Under the pieces are notes generated by a model. It was not told where the DNA came from. It searched no databases and worked only from the letters and a program-made list of their open reading frames with translations. The position numbers and the translations under genes are program-made. A DNA stretch of 64,000 nt from Bradyrhizobium sp. BRP22 (GTDB taxonomy: Bacteria > Pseudomonadota > Alphaproteobacteria > Rhizobiales > Xanthobacteraceae): positions 124,001 through 188,000 of the forward strand of contig NZ_JADYVX010000006.1 of assembly GCF_020194175.1 (NCBI RefSeq), written 5' to 3'. Shown in pieces: positions 35,016 to 43,048 of the stretch (position 1 is its first letter; the number at the start of each line of letters is the position of its first letter).

Positions 35016-35972
35016 TTAGAGCTTCGGCAAACTGACGACCTGGTCGCTGAACTTGAGATCTTCAACTCCGCTGACCGCAACCGTCTGATTATCGCTGAAA
35101 TGGAGCGTGTAGGTATTCGTGCTCGCGTCGACGTCAATCTTGGTGACATCAAAGAATGAACGCTCCGCAAAGCTGACGGTATCGTCGCCGTTGCCACCGA
35201 TGATCGTGTCGTTTCCGGCGTGCGACTGGATATGGAAGCTGTCGTTGCCGTTTCCGCCCTGCAGCGTCGAGTTCGCAGCGGTGCCACCATAGAGCCAGAG
35301 CTGGTCGTTGCCGCCATCACCCTGCAGGACGTCACCCTGCACGCCGACCAAGGTGTCATTGCCGCTGCCACCCGAAAGCGTGCTGTGCCCCGACGTGAAG
35401 TCCCTGAGCAGATCGTTGCCGTCGCCGCCGACCAGCGATTGAGCACCCGTGCCCGCCCTCAGATAGTCGTTGCCGCTACCGCCATCCAACGTGTCGTTAC
35501 CACTGCCGCCATAGATGCTGTCATTGCCAGCACCGCCGAACAGGGAGCTGTTGCCGTGTCCGCCGGTGATCAGGTCGTTGCCACCGCCGCCATAGACCGT
35601 GTCATCGCCGCTGTCGTGCAGGTGCACCGTGTCGGAGCCCTTGCCCATTGCAACAAACACATCATTGTCGGCACCGCTGACATTGAGTGTTTTGCCACCG
35701 GCGTCATCCAGGATGATCGCCTTCAGATTTGGCGTCGTCTCCACCGATGTGGACGAGGAAACGTCCAGCACCTGGATCGTGGGAGCAACCGGCCCGCCAT
35801 GAAACGGTCCGTATTGAAACCATCCCCTTGTGCCATCCTCTCCGCCGTCCTGGAACACACCGCTCTGCTCCAGCGAGTCGATCAGCGCCGATCTGACACT
35901 CGCCTCGATGTTGTTACCGTTGTGGTGAAGGAATTGACCCAGCTCAGTCTTCGTCAAGTAGGTAACGGCCAT
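35016..35972 (-). CDS. RTX (hemolysin-type calcium-binding) secreted protein
   Basis: A 318-residue acidic protein with no Sec signal, as expected for type I export. The N-terminal 85 residues (AVTYLTKTELGQFLHHNGNNI) contain an EF-like stretch of acidic residues. From about 120 to 250 it has tandem nonapeptides (GGGGNDLITGG, GGAGNDSIYGG, GGSGNDTLDGG), which bind calcium in a beta-roll. The end motif FSDNQTVAVSGVEDLKFSDQVV is typical of RTX C-termini that carry the secretion signal. Start at 35972 with AGAGGG five bases upstream; the open TTG at 35987 is rejected. Probable cargo of the exporter at 31773. Confidence 0.88.
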   Translation of the reverse strand: MAVTYLTKTELGQFLHHNGNNIEASVRSALIDSLEQSGVFQDGGEDGTRGWFQYGPFHGGPVAPTIQVLDVSSSTSVETTPNLKAIILDDAGGKTLNVSGADNDVFVAMGKGSDTVHLHDSGDDTVYGGGGNDLITGGHGNSSLFGGAGNDSIYGGSGNDTLDGGSGNDYLRAGTGAQSLVGGDGNDLLRDFTSGHSTLSGGSGNDTLVGVQGDVLQGDGGNDQLWLYGGTAANSTLQGGNGNDSFHIQSHAGNDTIIGGNGDDTVSFAERSFFDVTKIDVDASTNTYTLHFSDNQTVAVSGVEDLKFSDQVVSLPKL

Positions 35973-36455
35973 GATACCCTCTGGCAAGATTCCGAGATTT
36001 CACCGATCAGCTGACACGTCGGCCAGCGCCAATGTGCTGCAAGTTGAATGTGCTGCAACTCTACCCAGTGAAGAGGACCTACTCGACCCGACACAACCAT
36101 CTCAATGTTAGGGTGCATCGCGCCGTTTGTTAAGCCATTGTTAGTCGCGCTGCACAATCGAAGTCAAGGACTAAATTCACGCGCGATTAACTCAGATTTG
36201 AGGCCAATGTCACGCTATTGTTAAGTGCGCTGCCGGCGGGGCGACTCGTCCGTCGATGGCCGCTTTTTTTGGCGATTCGGCGCAATCCAAGGCTAAAACC
36301 ATTCGGAATTCGCGGATGAGCCATGCATGCAGGTTGGACAGATCAAGATCGCAGGGCGCGCAACGAAGAAGACAATTGTAGAGATGCGTTAAGTAATGGT
36401 AATGTAACCGCCTGATTTTACTTGGAAATGTGAAGATTTGTTAGTGTGGCACCGC
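35973..36455. other. Divergent regulatory region between RTX and ParA genes
   Basis: 483 bases without a gene between the minus-strand RTX gene and plus-strand parA-like gene. It contains the 12-base direct repeat at 36031-36058 and a pair of related 17-mers at 36137-36153 and 36217-36233 (ATTGTTAGTCGCGCTGC and ATTGTTAAGTGCGCTGC), exactly 80 bases apart. The long size and repeat content suggest complex control. Confidence 0.5.
36031..36058. repeat. Tandem direct repeat upstream of the RTX gene
   Basis: AATGTGCTGCAA occurs twice, at 36031-36042 and 36047-36058, with a 16-base period, 59-86 bases before the RTX start codon. The position suits a transcription-factor site; function is inferred. 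Confidence 0.6.
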
Positions 36456-37115
36456 ATGACCTCTCCCAGACCGATGCGGAGGACCGTTACTGTTACCCAG
36501 CGGAAGGGTGGCGTCGGCAAAACCACGATTGCGATCTGTATCGCAGCCGAGCTGGCACGCCGCGGTCATGACGTCGCACTGGTCGACAGCGATCCGCAGC
36601 GCTCGGCCTCGCAGTGGGCCGAGCCGGGCAATCTGGAATTCCCTGTTTACGAAATGGCTCTGGAAGGCACCTCGGTATCCGCCTGGGCTCAGGAGGTGCG
36701 AAATATTCAGGCCGCTCTCGTGGTGATCGACACCGCGCCGAATGCGCGTGAAATGGGTGCGTCGATCGCCCTGGCGAACCTGATCCTGGTCCCCTGCACG
36801 CCCTCGGGACTTGATCTCGACGCCACCTTGCAGACGCTTGCTATCATTGATGCGGCACGTGAACGCCGGCGCGATGCGATCAAGGTCATTCTAGTTCCCA
36901 ACCGGCTCGATCGCCGCACGCTTGAGGGCCGACAATTGGTCGAGGAGTTGAGCGAGTTCGGCGAGATCGTCGCGCCTCCGATCGCCAGTCGATCGGCGTT
37001 CGTCCGCTCCTTTACAAGCGGTCAATCGGTCGCGAGCTTCATGCCGGGAGACGCGGCGGATCTGGAGATCCAGCAGCTCGCAGATGCGGTGGAAAGGGTT
37101 GTCGGAGAGGACTAG
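36456..37115 (+). CDS. Orphan ParA/MinD-family ATPase
   Basis: A 219-residue cytoplasmic ATPase. The deviant Walker A KGGVGKTTIA with the leading Lys, the VDSDPQRSASQWA switch and VVIDTAPNAREMGASIALAN (Walker B region) define the ParA/Soj/McdA class; no ParB partner is seen next to it. Such orphans often position a cell envelope machine or other cargo. Alternative starts are 36438 (TTG) and 36474 (ATG); 36456 is preferred because it precedes the first basic strand without an odd leader. It faces the RTX gene across a long regulatory gap. Its stop codon lies inside an intergenic repeat. Confidence 0.85.
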   Translation: MTSPRPMRRTVTVTQRKGGVGKTTIAICIAAELARRGHDVALVDSDPQRSASQWAEPGNLEFPVYEMALEGTSVSAWAQEVRNIQAALVVIDTAPNAREMGASIALANLILVPCTPSGLDLDATLQTLAIIDAARERRRDAIKVILVPNRLDRRTLEGRQLVEELSEFGEIVAPPIASRSAFVRSFTSGQSVASFMPGDAADLEIQQLADAVERVVGED

Positions 37116-37210
37116 AGCATTTCGGTGCTGATGGAATTAGAACCGAAGCTCTAGATTTCTGTTTGACGCGTTTCGCGAACCGGTGTCCCCTTCGCTCGAA
37201 GACGCTCTAG
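37112..37210. repeat. Intergenic palindromic repeat, Bradyrhizobium type (copy 3)
   Basis: CTAGAGC at 37112 pairs with GCTCTAG at 37148-37154 and again at 37204-37210, around internal pairs such as TTCGGT / ACCGAA. It begins inside the ParA stop codon (TAG at 37113-37115) and reaches into the following gap. It is a different subtype from the copies at 11369 and 21994. Confidence 0.7.
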
Positions 37211-37494
37211 CGTGATTATGCGCCACTGTAACCAAAGCCAGCCGGTCGCGCGCGACCGTCTGCACATGCCCTCCTTGGACATATATGCCGACGCCGCGGC
37301 CGAATGCTGCTCCCCACTCGATCAAGCGTTCGGGTTGCTGCAACATGCAACGCCGTTTCCCGCGCCGGATTGCAACAACGCTCGGCTTTCCAGGCAAGCG
37401 CCGTTTTGCCGTCGAAATTCCCGTCTTGGAGTCTGCAATTGTCACCCCAGCGGCTGCTCGGCCATGCAGCCACGAAGATTTGAAGCAGCGTCGA

Positions 37495-37854
37495 TCAAGC
37501 CTTGCGCGCCTGGCTAACCGGAAAGGCCTCAGCCGAAGCTTCTTCAAGCCGCATCTTCTCCAGCAGGAGATCGGTGACTATCTTTCGCAGTCGCTGGTTC
37601 TCGAGCGTGAGTTCCTCCAGCACACGACGCATTTCGTCCATCGTTGCGGAGTTTGCTGGCGCCTTCCCGTCACCCGCGGGATCGGACGGAACAATCGCAG
37701 CATTCTTGCGCAGAGGCAGCTTCCGCCAACGATGAAGCGTCATGACGCTGACCCCGAGCGCCTTGCAAATCTCCACTTGGGAATTGCCGGCTCGGGCGAG
37801 CTCGTCTGCTCGAACGAGCTTCAGGAGGATCTCCTCGTGAGAGTGCTTCTTCAT
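37495..37854 (-). CDS. IS3 OrfA-like HTH protein, solitary
   Basis: A 119-residue DNA-binding protein: an N-terminal helix-turn-helix (EEILLKLVRADELARAGNSQVEICKALGVSVMTLHRWRK) and a C-terminal Leu-rich coiled coil (EELTLENQRLRKIVTDLLLEKMRLEE), both typical of the small OrfA of IS3-group elements. No OrfB transposase follows in either frame to 37210, and I found no terminal inverted repeats. It is therefore either an IS remnant or an OrfA-derived regulator. The neighbouring gene-poor DNA favours a remnant. Confidence 0.65.
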   Translation of the reverse strand: MKKHSHEEILLKLVRADELARAGNSQVEICKALGVSVMTLHRWRKLPLRKNAAIVPSDPAGDGKAPANSATMDEMRRVLEELTLENQRLRKIVTDLLLEKMRLEEASAEAFPVSQARKA

Positions 37855-39283
37855 CTTCCCGCCTAAACGCGCCCGGGCCCGCAGCTTGCGGCCGGATCAG
37901 CTACCCGACGTAGCCGAAGACTCGGTCCGGGCGGCATCACAATTATCATAAATACCCACAGTCAGAAACGAGCGGCGAAACGCCGGAGGCGTTGGTAACG
38001 TCCATGCTTCAGGTAAAGTGTTAGTCATCATCAGCGCAAGCTAGCCGTTCGTGTTAGATGCGGTGCAACCTGATCTCCGGGCCGTTAGCCGCATATCATT
38101 CGCCTCGTTCGCCGGTCGTGCCGCGTTACCGCTACCACGGCCATGACGACCCGGGTCCCGTCTTCCTGATCATCGTTGAACATCATCGGTGCTCCACGGT
38201 GGAGCGCCGCAACAATGTTGTCTTCGATCGCTTTGTCACTTCAAAACAGTCGAACCGCTCATATCCGATTGGGCTGTTAGGTCAATTGAGCGAAGCGCAT
38301 ATTCAAACGGTTTTTGCCGACAGCACCGAACAAACGGTTTATTCCGAAGGCGCCCCGAAGATCAGGATACCGCCGCAGGAGGCCCAGACTACCTCGGTCC
38401 ACCCTCTACATTGAATTTTCGGCTCACTTAATTCGTGAAGTATGAGCTGCTTTAACTATATCATACAGTAGTAAGGGTACGACCGCGGGTCAACCTCGAA
38501 TGGATTTACACCTGGAAATAACGATGCCGAAGGCACGTCTTTCCCGCGTTTTACCGCCAGCACGCCCCTATCATCGGACCGAACACTGTTATGTGATGCG
38601 CCGTTAAGACCCCGCAGCCCTTCTGAGATCCCTAGCCGAGCGAGACTACGGACGCTCACGCACACTCGAGCGACCATCGCTTGCGATCTTACGATCTACT
38701 CTCGGTGCATCGGCGGTGCCCAGACTGCGCTCCAACCATCCGACGAGATCACGCCTTCTCAATCCAACACCAGTACGGAAAGCAATCGCCCTGCCGTTCT
38801 TGTTGCCGCGTAGCCTGCAGCAAATCTATGCGCGCGTTATGTCGAACATTGACGTGCTCACCCTCTTGCGGCGCGCATCATCGCAGACGAGTGCTGGGCA
38901 ACTCGCACGGCGCAACGTCGCAGGCCAGCCGGTGGCGGCCTGCCGAGCGGTCGATTATTTCCTTTTAAATCATTTCAAATTTAAATATATTTAATCCGAC
39001 TCGGCCAACAACCAATTCCTGCGGGCGTGCCTAGCCATGAGATGAAGAGGTCCGACCCGGAAGACAGTGGCCACGCGGCCAAGCATCGGAGGACGATGTC
39101 CCAGCGTAGCATCGGCAGTCTGAGCAATGGCGTCAGCGCCAGAGCTTCGGCCCGGACGGAGATGATGTTGCCAGTTTCGAACGTCGCCTCCGAAGCCTCA
39201 GCGCAATGGCCCGGAAGCGAGGCCAAGACATTCCACGTCTCTTCGGGCGTGGATCCTGGCCCCTCCGGCTTCAATTGGCCCTC
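37855..39283. other. 1.4-kb gene-poor region
   Basis: No frame here has both a ribosome site and recognisable protein character; the longest (38058-38414, plus) is of mixed composition. An AT-rich patch at about 38960-38995 is made of TTTAAAT-type runs. The stretch may be decayed mobile-element DNA beside the solitary OrfA-like gene. Confidence 0.45.
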
Positions 39284-39625
39284 ATGATCCGAGCGACGAA
39301 TACAACCGCACCGGCGCCTCAGCAAGCGTGCAAGGCAGATGTGCATATTGGAGCTTTGCATTACGCGCCTGTCGACTTCCGTGCAGATGCAACACTGAAG
39401 AAATGGCCTTCAATCGGGAATGAGCGCGCAAAGGCGACCCGCTGGCCTGAACCTTATCTTTTGCTGGAGGGCTCACTGGACGCATGCATCCGGGCATTCC
39501 TGGCCAAGCCCGCGCACCAGCGCCATCTCTACGAAGTGCATACTGAACCGCAAGCCCGACTTGTGACGGCCGTATTGTCCGCAGAACAGATCATCGAAAT
39601 CGCTCGCCTCCGGGATTTTCTCTAA
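39284..39625 (+). CDS. Conserved hypothetical protein upstream of a VanZ-like gene
   Basis: A 113-residue soluble protein (MIRATNTTAPAPQQ at the start, then ADVHIGALHYAPVDFRADATLKKWPSIGNERAKATRWPEP). It is open further upstream, but 39284 gives the first ATG with plausible composition. The end (AVLSAEQIIEIARLRDFL) is helical. It is followed 6 bases later by the VanZ-like gene, so the two are probably an operon. I recall similar hypothetical proteins in Bradyrhizobium but know no function. Confidence 0.6.
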   Translation: MIRATNTTAPAPQQACKADVHIGALHYAPVDFRADATLKKWPSIGNERAKATRWPEPYLLLEGSLDACIRAFLAKPAHQRHLYEVHTEPQARLVTAVLSAEQIIEIARLRDFL

Positions 39626-39631
39626 GAGCCA

Positions 39632-39997
39632 ATGCCCCCAATGCCTCAGAAACTTGCCTCGATCGCCGCTTGGGCGCTCCTGTGCTTTCTTGCCTACGCC
39701 TCGGTATCGCCAATTGGAGCGAGGCCGACGCTCCCCTCCTCAACGAGCCTGGAGCATATTGCCGCGTTCGCGACCATCGGCTTCCTCTTCCACTTGGCCT
39801 ATCCGCGCCACGTCATGCTTGTGTGGTTCATCGTCATTGGCAGCGCCGCGCTGTTTGAACTGATGCAACTCGCGACCGTCGATCGCCACGCGCGACTGGT
39901 GGACGCCATCGAAAAGATGGCGGGCGGCAGCATGGGCATATTTGTCGGCCGCGCCGCGGTCCATTTCGAGCGAGCGCTGCGCCGGCGCCAGATTTAG
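39632..39997 (+). CDS. VanZ-like family membrane protein
   Basis: A 121-residue protein with three or four hydrophobic spans: LASIAAWALLCFLAYASVSPIG, EHIAAFATIGFLFHLAYP, VMLVWFIVIGSAALFELMQLA, and MGIFVGRAAVHF. The FELMQ plus late Asp (VDAIEKMAGG) arrangement is the VanZ core, whose polar residues sit in the membrane. VanZ relatives are often beside exopolysaccharide or exosortase genes in Proteobacteria; here the exosortase-like gene is 1.5 kb downstream. The alternative start at 39641 removes three residues. The biochemical role of such proteins is not known. Confidence 0.75.
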   Translation: MPPMPQKLASIAAWALLCFLAYASVSPIGARPTLPSSTSLEHIAAFATIGFLFHLAYPRHVMLVWFIVIGSAALFELMQLATVDRHARLVDAIEKMAGGSMGIFVGRAAVHFERALRRRQI

Positions 39998-40623
39998 TCG
40001 CCGGCGCCGGCAGAAGCGCGAGGGACAGGCCGGACGCCGCGATCACAATCGGTGTCCCCAGAGCGTGATTCCACGGCTGCCTGCATGCGGGCCGGACATC
40101 CGAATACCTTGGCGCCCGCCGGCACATCCCGATTGACGAAGGAATTCGCACCAATAACGGCTTTGTCGCCAACCGTCACGCCCATCTGAACGATCGCGTT
40201 AGGTCCGATATAGACGCCGTTTCCGATCTTGGTCGGAGCGTACTCGATCGGCTTCTCTCCGAGCGAGATGGAGCGATTGACGGTGTGATGCGTATAGATC
40301 TGGACGCCGGCGGATATCGAGCACCAGTCGCCGATCTGCAGACCTCCGCCCGAACCGTCCAGAATGCAGCCGGGTCCGATCCATGTATGCCGGCCGACAC
40401 GGACATCTCCGAGCACGAGCACGTTGTCGTACATCGTCGTGCCCTCGCCGAAGCCGTAAGCGGCCGCATTATCACCTCGCTCCGTGAGGAGATCGCCGAT
40501 CGACACCCTTCGGGAGAACTGCGCTTTCTTGCGGGCTGCGAGAATCTGCAGAAAGCGCCTGATCAGCCCGAGCCATTCGTCCACGCGCTGCTCGGACATT
40601 CCGGAGTTGAAGTCTGGCGACAT
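39994..40623 (-). CDS. Left-handed beta-helix acyltransferase (O-acetyltransferase type)
   Basis: A 209-residue transferase with hexapeptide repeats from about residue 70 to 175 (VLGDVRVGRHTWIGPGCILDG, IGDWCSISAGVQIYTHHTV, IGNGVYIGPNAIVQMGVTVGDKAVIGANSFVNRDVPAG). THHTV supplies the catalytic His region. These enzymes acetylate sugars or carry acyl groups to surface glycans. The start at 40623 has an AAGGGG ribosome site. Its 3' end overlaps the VanZ-like gene end by four bases, on the opposite strand. The last 20 or so residues are outside the helix and probably disordered. Confidence 0.85.
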   Translation of the reverse strand: MSPDFNSGMSEQRVDEWLGLIRRFLQILAARKKAQFSRRVSIGDLLTERGDNAAAYGFGEGTTMYDNVLVLGDVRVGRHTWIGPGCILDGSGGGLQIGDWCSISAGVQIYTHHTVNRSISLGEKPIEYAPTKIGNGVYIGPNAIVQMGVTVGDKAVIGANSFVNRDVPAGAKVFGCPARMQAAVESRSGDTDCDRGVRPVPRASAGAGD

Positions 40624-41151
40624 CTGAGCCCCTTGCTCGGCCGAACCCTGGGCGGGCTATGATATCACCATCACGCGTCGAACGAAGACGCGACAGGGAC
40701 CGCCGTGCGAGGGCCTGCTGTTTAGCTCGCGTTCTCCGTCATCGCAGCGACCCGCGCGGCGAACGGCCGAATATCCCTAGGACAGCGGCGCGATTTAATC
40801 AACAATTATTAGTATTTAATTCCGTTGCCTCAACGTTTTTGAATGGACGCTCCGCCCGATTCACGGTTCCGCTCTGCCGCGTTCACCATCAGCGCAGGGG
40901 ACAGGCCCGCTGCGAGGCCCGTAAGCTGGGTCCTGAGCACCTAAGACCATGGAAACAAGTCGAAATTTCCGTGGGTCGCCGCGCGGCTGCGGTCTCCGAC
41001 TTCAGTAACTTTGCTCACCGAATGCCTCCCTCACACGAACAAAACGCCACTTCATGCAAAAGGGCTCAGCATTGACCGGCATCGAATTAATATTTAAGCT
41101 TCCACTTTAAATCAATATTTTGAATGTCATTTTAATTTACAACGGCTTCAA
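40624..41151. other. Non-coding AT-variable region before the small hypothetical gene
   Basis: 528 bases with two AT-rich patches, at about 40792-40828 (GATTTAATCAACAATTATT) and 41080-41145 (runs such as AATTAATATTTAAG and ATTTTAATTTAC), within GC-rich flanks. A short plus-strand frame at 40659-41075 is Arg-rich and not convincing. Confidence 0.45.
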
Positions 41152-41355
41152 ATGCAAATCGAGAAAAATGCCGCCAGCCTTCAGGCACACCATAGAAACT
41201 CCCAGAGATACGAAACCTTGCTGAAGTCAGGGCTGACCGACACCGAACGTCGAACTATTGAAACCCTGCTCTCCGAAGCCCAGGCCGAAATCGCAAGATT
41301 AACTGGGATTACCACATCCCAATTTTGGCAAGGGCAGAGCAACTCGATTTCGTGA
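41152..41355 (+). CDS. Small helical hypothetical protein
   Basis: A 67-residue protein: MQIEKNAASLQAHHRNSQR, then YETLLKSGLTDTERRTIETLLSEAQAEIARL, likely two helices. Similar short proteins (RYRRLLE..TDEETRKTLEKLLREAE) are common in Bradyrhizobium as I recall, and their role is unknown. It lies 137 bases before the exosortase-like gene on the same strand. Confidence 0.5.
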   Translation: MQIEKNAASLQAHHRNSQRYETLLKSGLTDTERRTIETLLSEAQAEIARLTGITTSQFWQGQSNSIS

Positions 41356-41492
41356 GAGCTCGACTTATTGGAACCTGTTCCCTGGCGCGTCCCGACACAC
41401 GTCGTTCCTCGTATTGAGAAGGAACTGTCAACCCTCTGGTTCTGCTCAAACGTATGGTGGTTAAAATAAATCCAGCAAGCTATTAAATTGAG

Positions 41493-42347
41493 ATGACCAA
41501 TCCGGACAAATCGATTTCGACCAAAAACCTGTCGCAAGTAATGAGCGATCAGTCACGCGGCGAGTTCTTCGCAGGACTCTTTGCGATTGGCTGCATAAGT
41601 GGCCTCGCATCACGCGTCTTCCAATCGGCAAACAAACTGGGGTGGATGGAGGCCCTCTCTGAGACCTTTGAGGTAAGCGTGGTGGTTTGGGTATCCTGTG
41701 CAGCGGGGGTATACCTTGTTCTTCAAGATCGAACGACCGGGATTCGTTCTTTCGAGGTGGCCATAGGCGCAGCATTTGCCTTTCTGATCCTTCTGCCAAT
41801 CGGCGCGTTGAGCTGGCTCGCGGTTGCGGCGCTGGGCTTGTACGTCATCATTTTCTCCGAGGACCCGTCGGCGCGACGCGGCGCTTTCATACTGGTGGCA
41901 ACCACCGTTCCGGTGATCTGGAGCCGACTCTTATTCCAGTTCTTTGCCGATCTGATATTGCGGATTGACGCCTCCCTTGTCGGTTGGTTGTTGCGCACTC
42001 CCCGAACCGGGGACATCGTTGGATTCGCCGACGGTTCGGGAGTTCTGGTCATCCTGCCAGGTTGTTCTTCGCTCGCGAATATGTCGCTTGCATTTCTCTG
42101 CTGGATTACCTTGAGCCGGTTGGTCGACCATAAGAGATCTGCCTACGATCCGTTCTGGTGCCTTCTGGCCTGCGTGTCGGTGATCGCGGTGAACGTCACG
42201 CGCATGAGCGTCATGGGCTTAAGCCAGTGGCACTACGATACATTCCATAGTCCATTGGCGGCTGCTGTTGCCAATGCCGCCATGCTGGGCCTAATCCTCG
42301 GTTGCTGTCTGATAGGGGTCAGGCGTGAATTTTTCCAGCGGATTTAA
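41493..42347 (+). CDS. Exosortase/archaeosortase-family membrane protein
   Basis: A 284-residue inner-membrane protein with about seven or eight spans. It carries the three conserved positions of the exosortase family in order: Cys191 in LPGCSSLANMSLAF, Arg237 in VNVTRMSVMGLS and His252 in YDTFHSPLAAAVANA, each at the edge of a membrane helix as expected for the catalytic triad. Exosortases process proteins with a C-terminal tripartite sorting signal (PEP-CTERM type), often linked to exopolysaccharide. No such substrate is seen in this window. The partner gene overlaps the 3' end by 23 bases. Specificity is unknown. Confidence 0.75.
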   Translation: MTNPDKSISTKNLSQVMSDQSRGEFFAGLFAIGCISGLASRVFQSANKLGWMEALSETFEVSVVVWVSCAAGVYLVLQDRTTGIRSFEVAIGAAFAFLILLPIGALSWLAVAALGLYVIIFSEDPSARRGAFILVATTVPVIWSRLLFQFFADLILRIDASLVGWLLRTPRTGDIVGFADGSGVLVILPGCSSLANMSLAFLCWITLSRLVDHKRSAYDPFWCLLACVSVIAVNVTRMSVMGLSQWHYDTFHSPLAAAVANAAMLGLILGCCLIGVRREFFQRI

Positions 42348-42786
42348 GTGGGCACTCGCCACGGTACTCGCGCTAGCCATCGGATGGAAGATGGTGCTCC
42401 CGCCTGACTACCAAGGTCATCTGAAGGAAGACCTTGTCGAATTTCTTGAGCGCAACCACTTCAATGTGGTCGCGAGATACGAGACAGGAACGCTGATCAT
42501 CAGCGCCAACGCAGCATCATGCCAAATGCATGTTGCAAAGCTAACCCCCGATGGATCGAACGCGAATCTCGTACGGCATCTCACCGCAGGAGCGCAACGC
42601 TCGTTCGTCGTCTTCCGCAGCGAGATTTATACGCAGCAACCGGTATTTTGGACTGTGCTAGATTATCTTTGGTCCAGATTTCTTCGCGAGCTTCGCTTGA
42701 CCAGGAACGTGTCGCCCGTCATCGATGTGGCAGAAAGCTCATCATGCAACGCCGAACGGCTCCCGTGGGGTGAGCTTGAACGTTGA
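42325..42786 (+). CDS. Exosortase-associated single-pass membrane protein
   Basis: A 153-residue protein with an uncleaved-looking N-terminal helix (GFKWALATVLALAIGWKMVLPP) and a mixed alpha/beta periplasmic part with two Cys (SCQMHVAKLTPDG and SSCNAERLPWG). The start is a GTG inside the exosortase gene, with AGGGG 8-12 bases upstream, so the pair is translationally coupled. In other exosortase loci a helper such as EpsI is encoded beside or fused to the enzyme, and this protein may have that role, but I do not recognise an EpsI motif. Another possibility is a chaperone or regulator. Confidence 0.6.
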   Translation: MNFSSGFKWALATVLALAIGWKMVLPPDYQGHLKEDLVEFLERNHFNVVARYETGTLIISANAASCQMHVAKLTPDGSNANLVRHLTAGAQRSFVVFRSEIYTQQPVFWTVLDYLWSRFLRELRLTRNVSPVIDVAESSSCNAERLPWGELER

Positions 42787-43048
42787 ATCATGGGTGCTCT
42801 TTGGGAGGTCCCTTTCGTGTGAACGATCGGCCTAATTTTAGCTCTTTCAGCCATCACGCGACGGTATTCTGCAAAAAATTCGACCGGATAGCCGCCACAT
42901 CCTGACCTCCGGCTACTTCATCGGGCGACCGGTCCGGTGCGGTTCGGCGGGACGAAAATATCATAACGATGGCTAACCCTTCGGCGGCGGGCGATCACCG
43001 GCGCCTTCATCGATGAACCATCCACAAACGTCGCCCCGTTCGCTACTC

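Noticed and set aside
35100..35640. Short-period DNA repeats that could suggest a CRISPR or tandem array
   Set aside because: They are the codons of the RTX nonapeptides in a coding gene, not spacers and repeats.
38058..38414. 118-residue plus-strand frame
   Set aside because: No ribosome site or recognisable family; composition unlike neighbouring genes. Reported within the gene-poor region.
40659..41075. 138-residue plus-strand frame
   Set aside because: Arg/Ser-rich, no motif, runs over an AT-rich patch; looks like chance.
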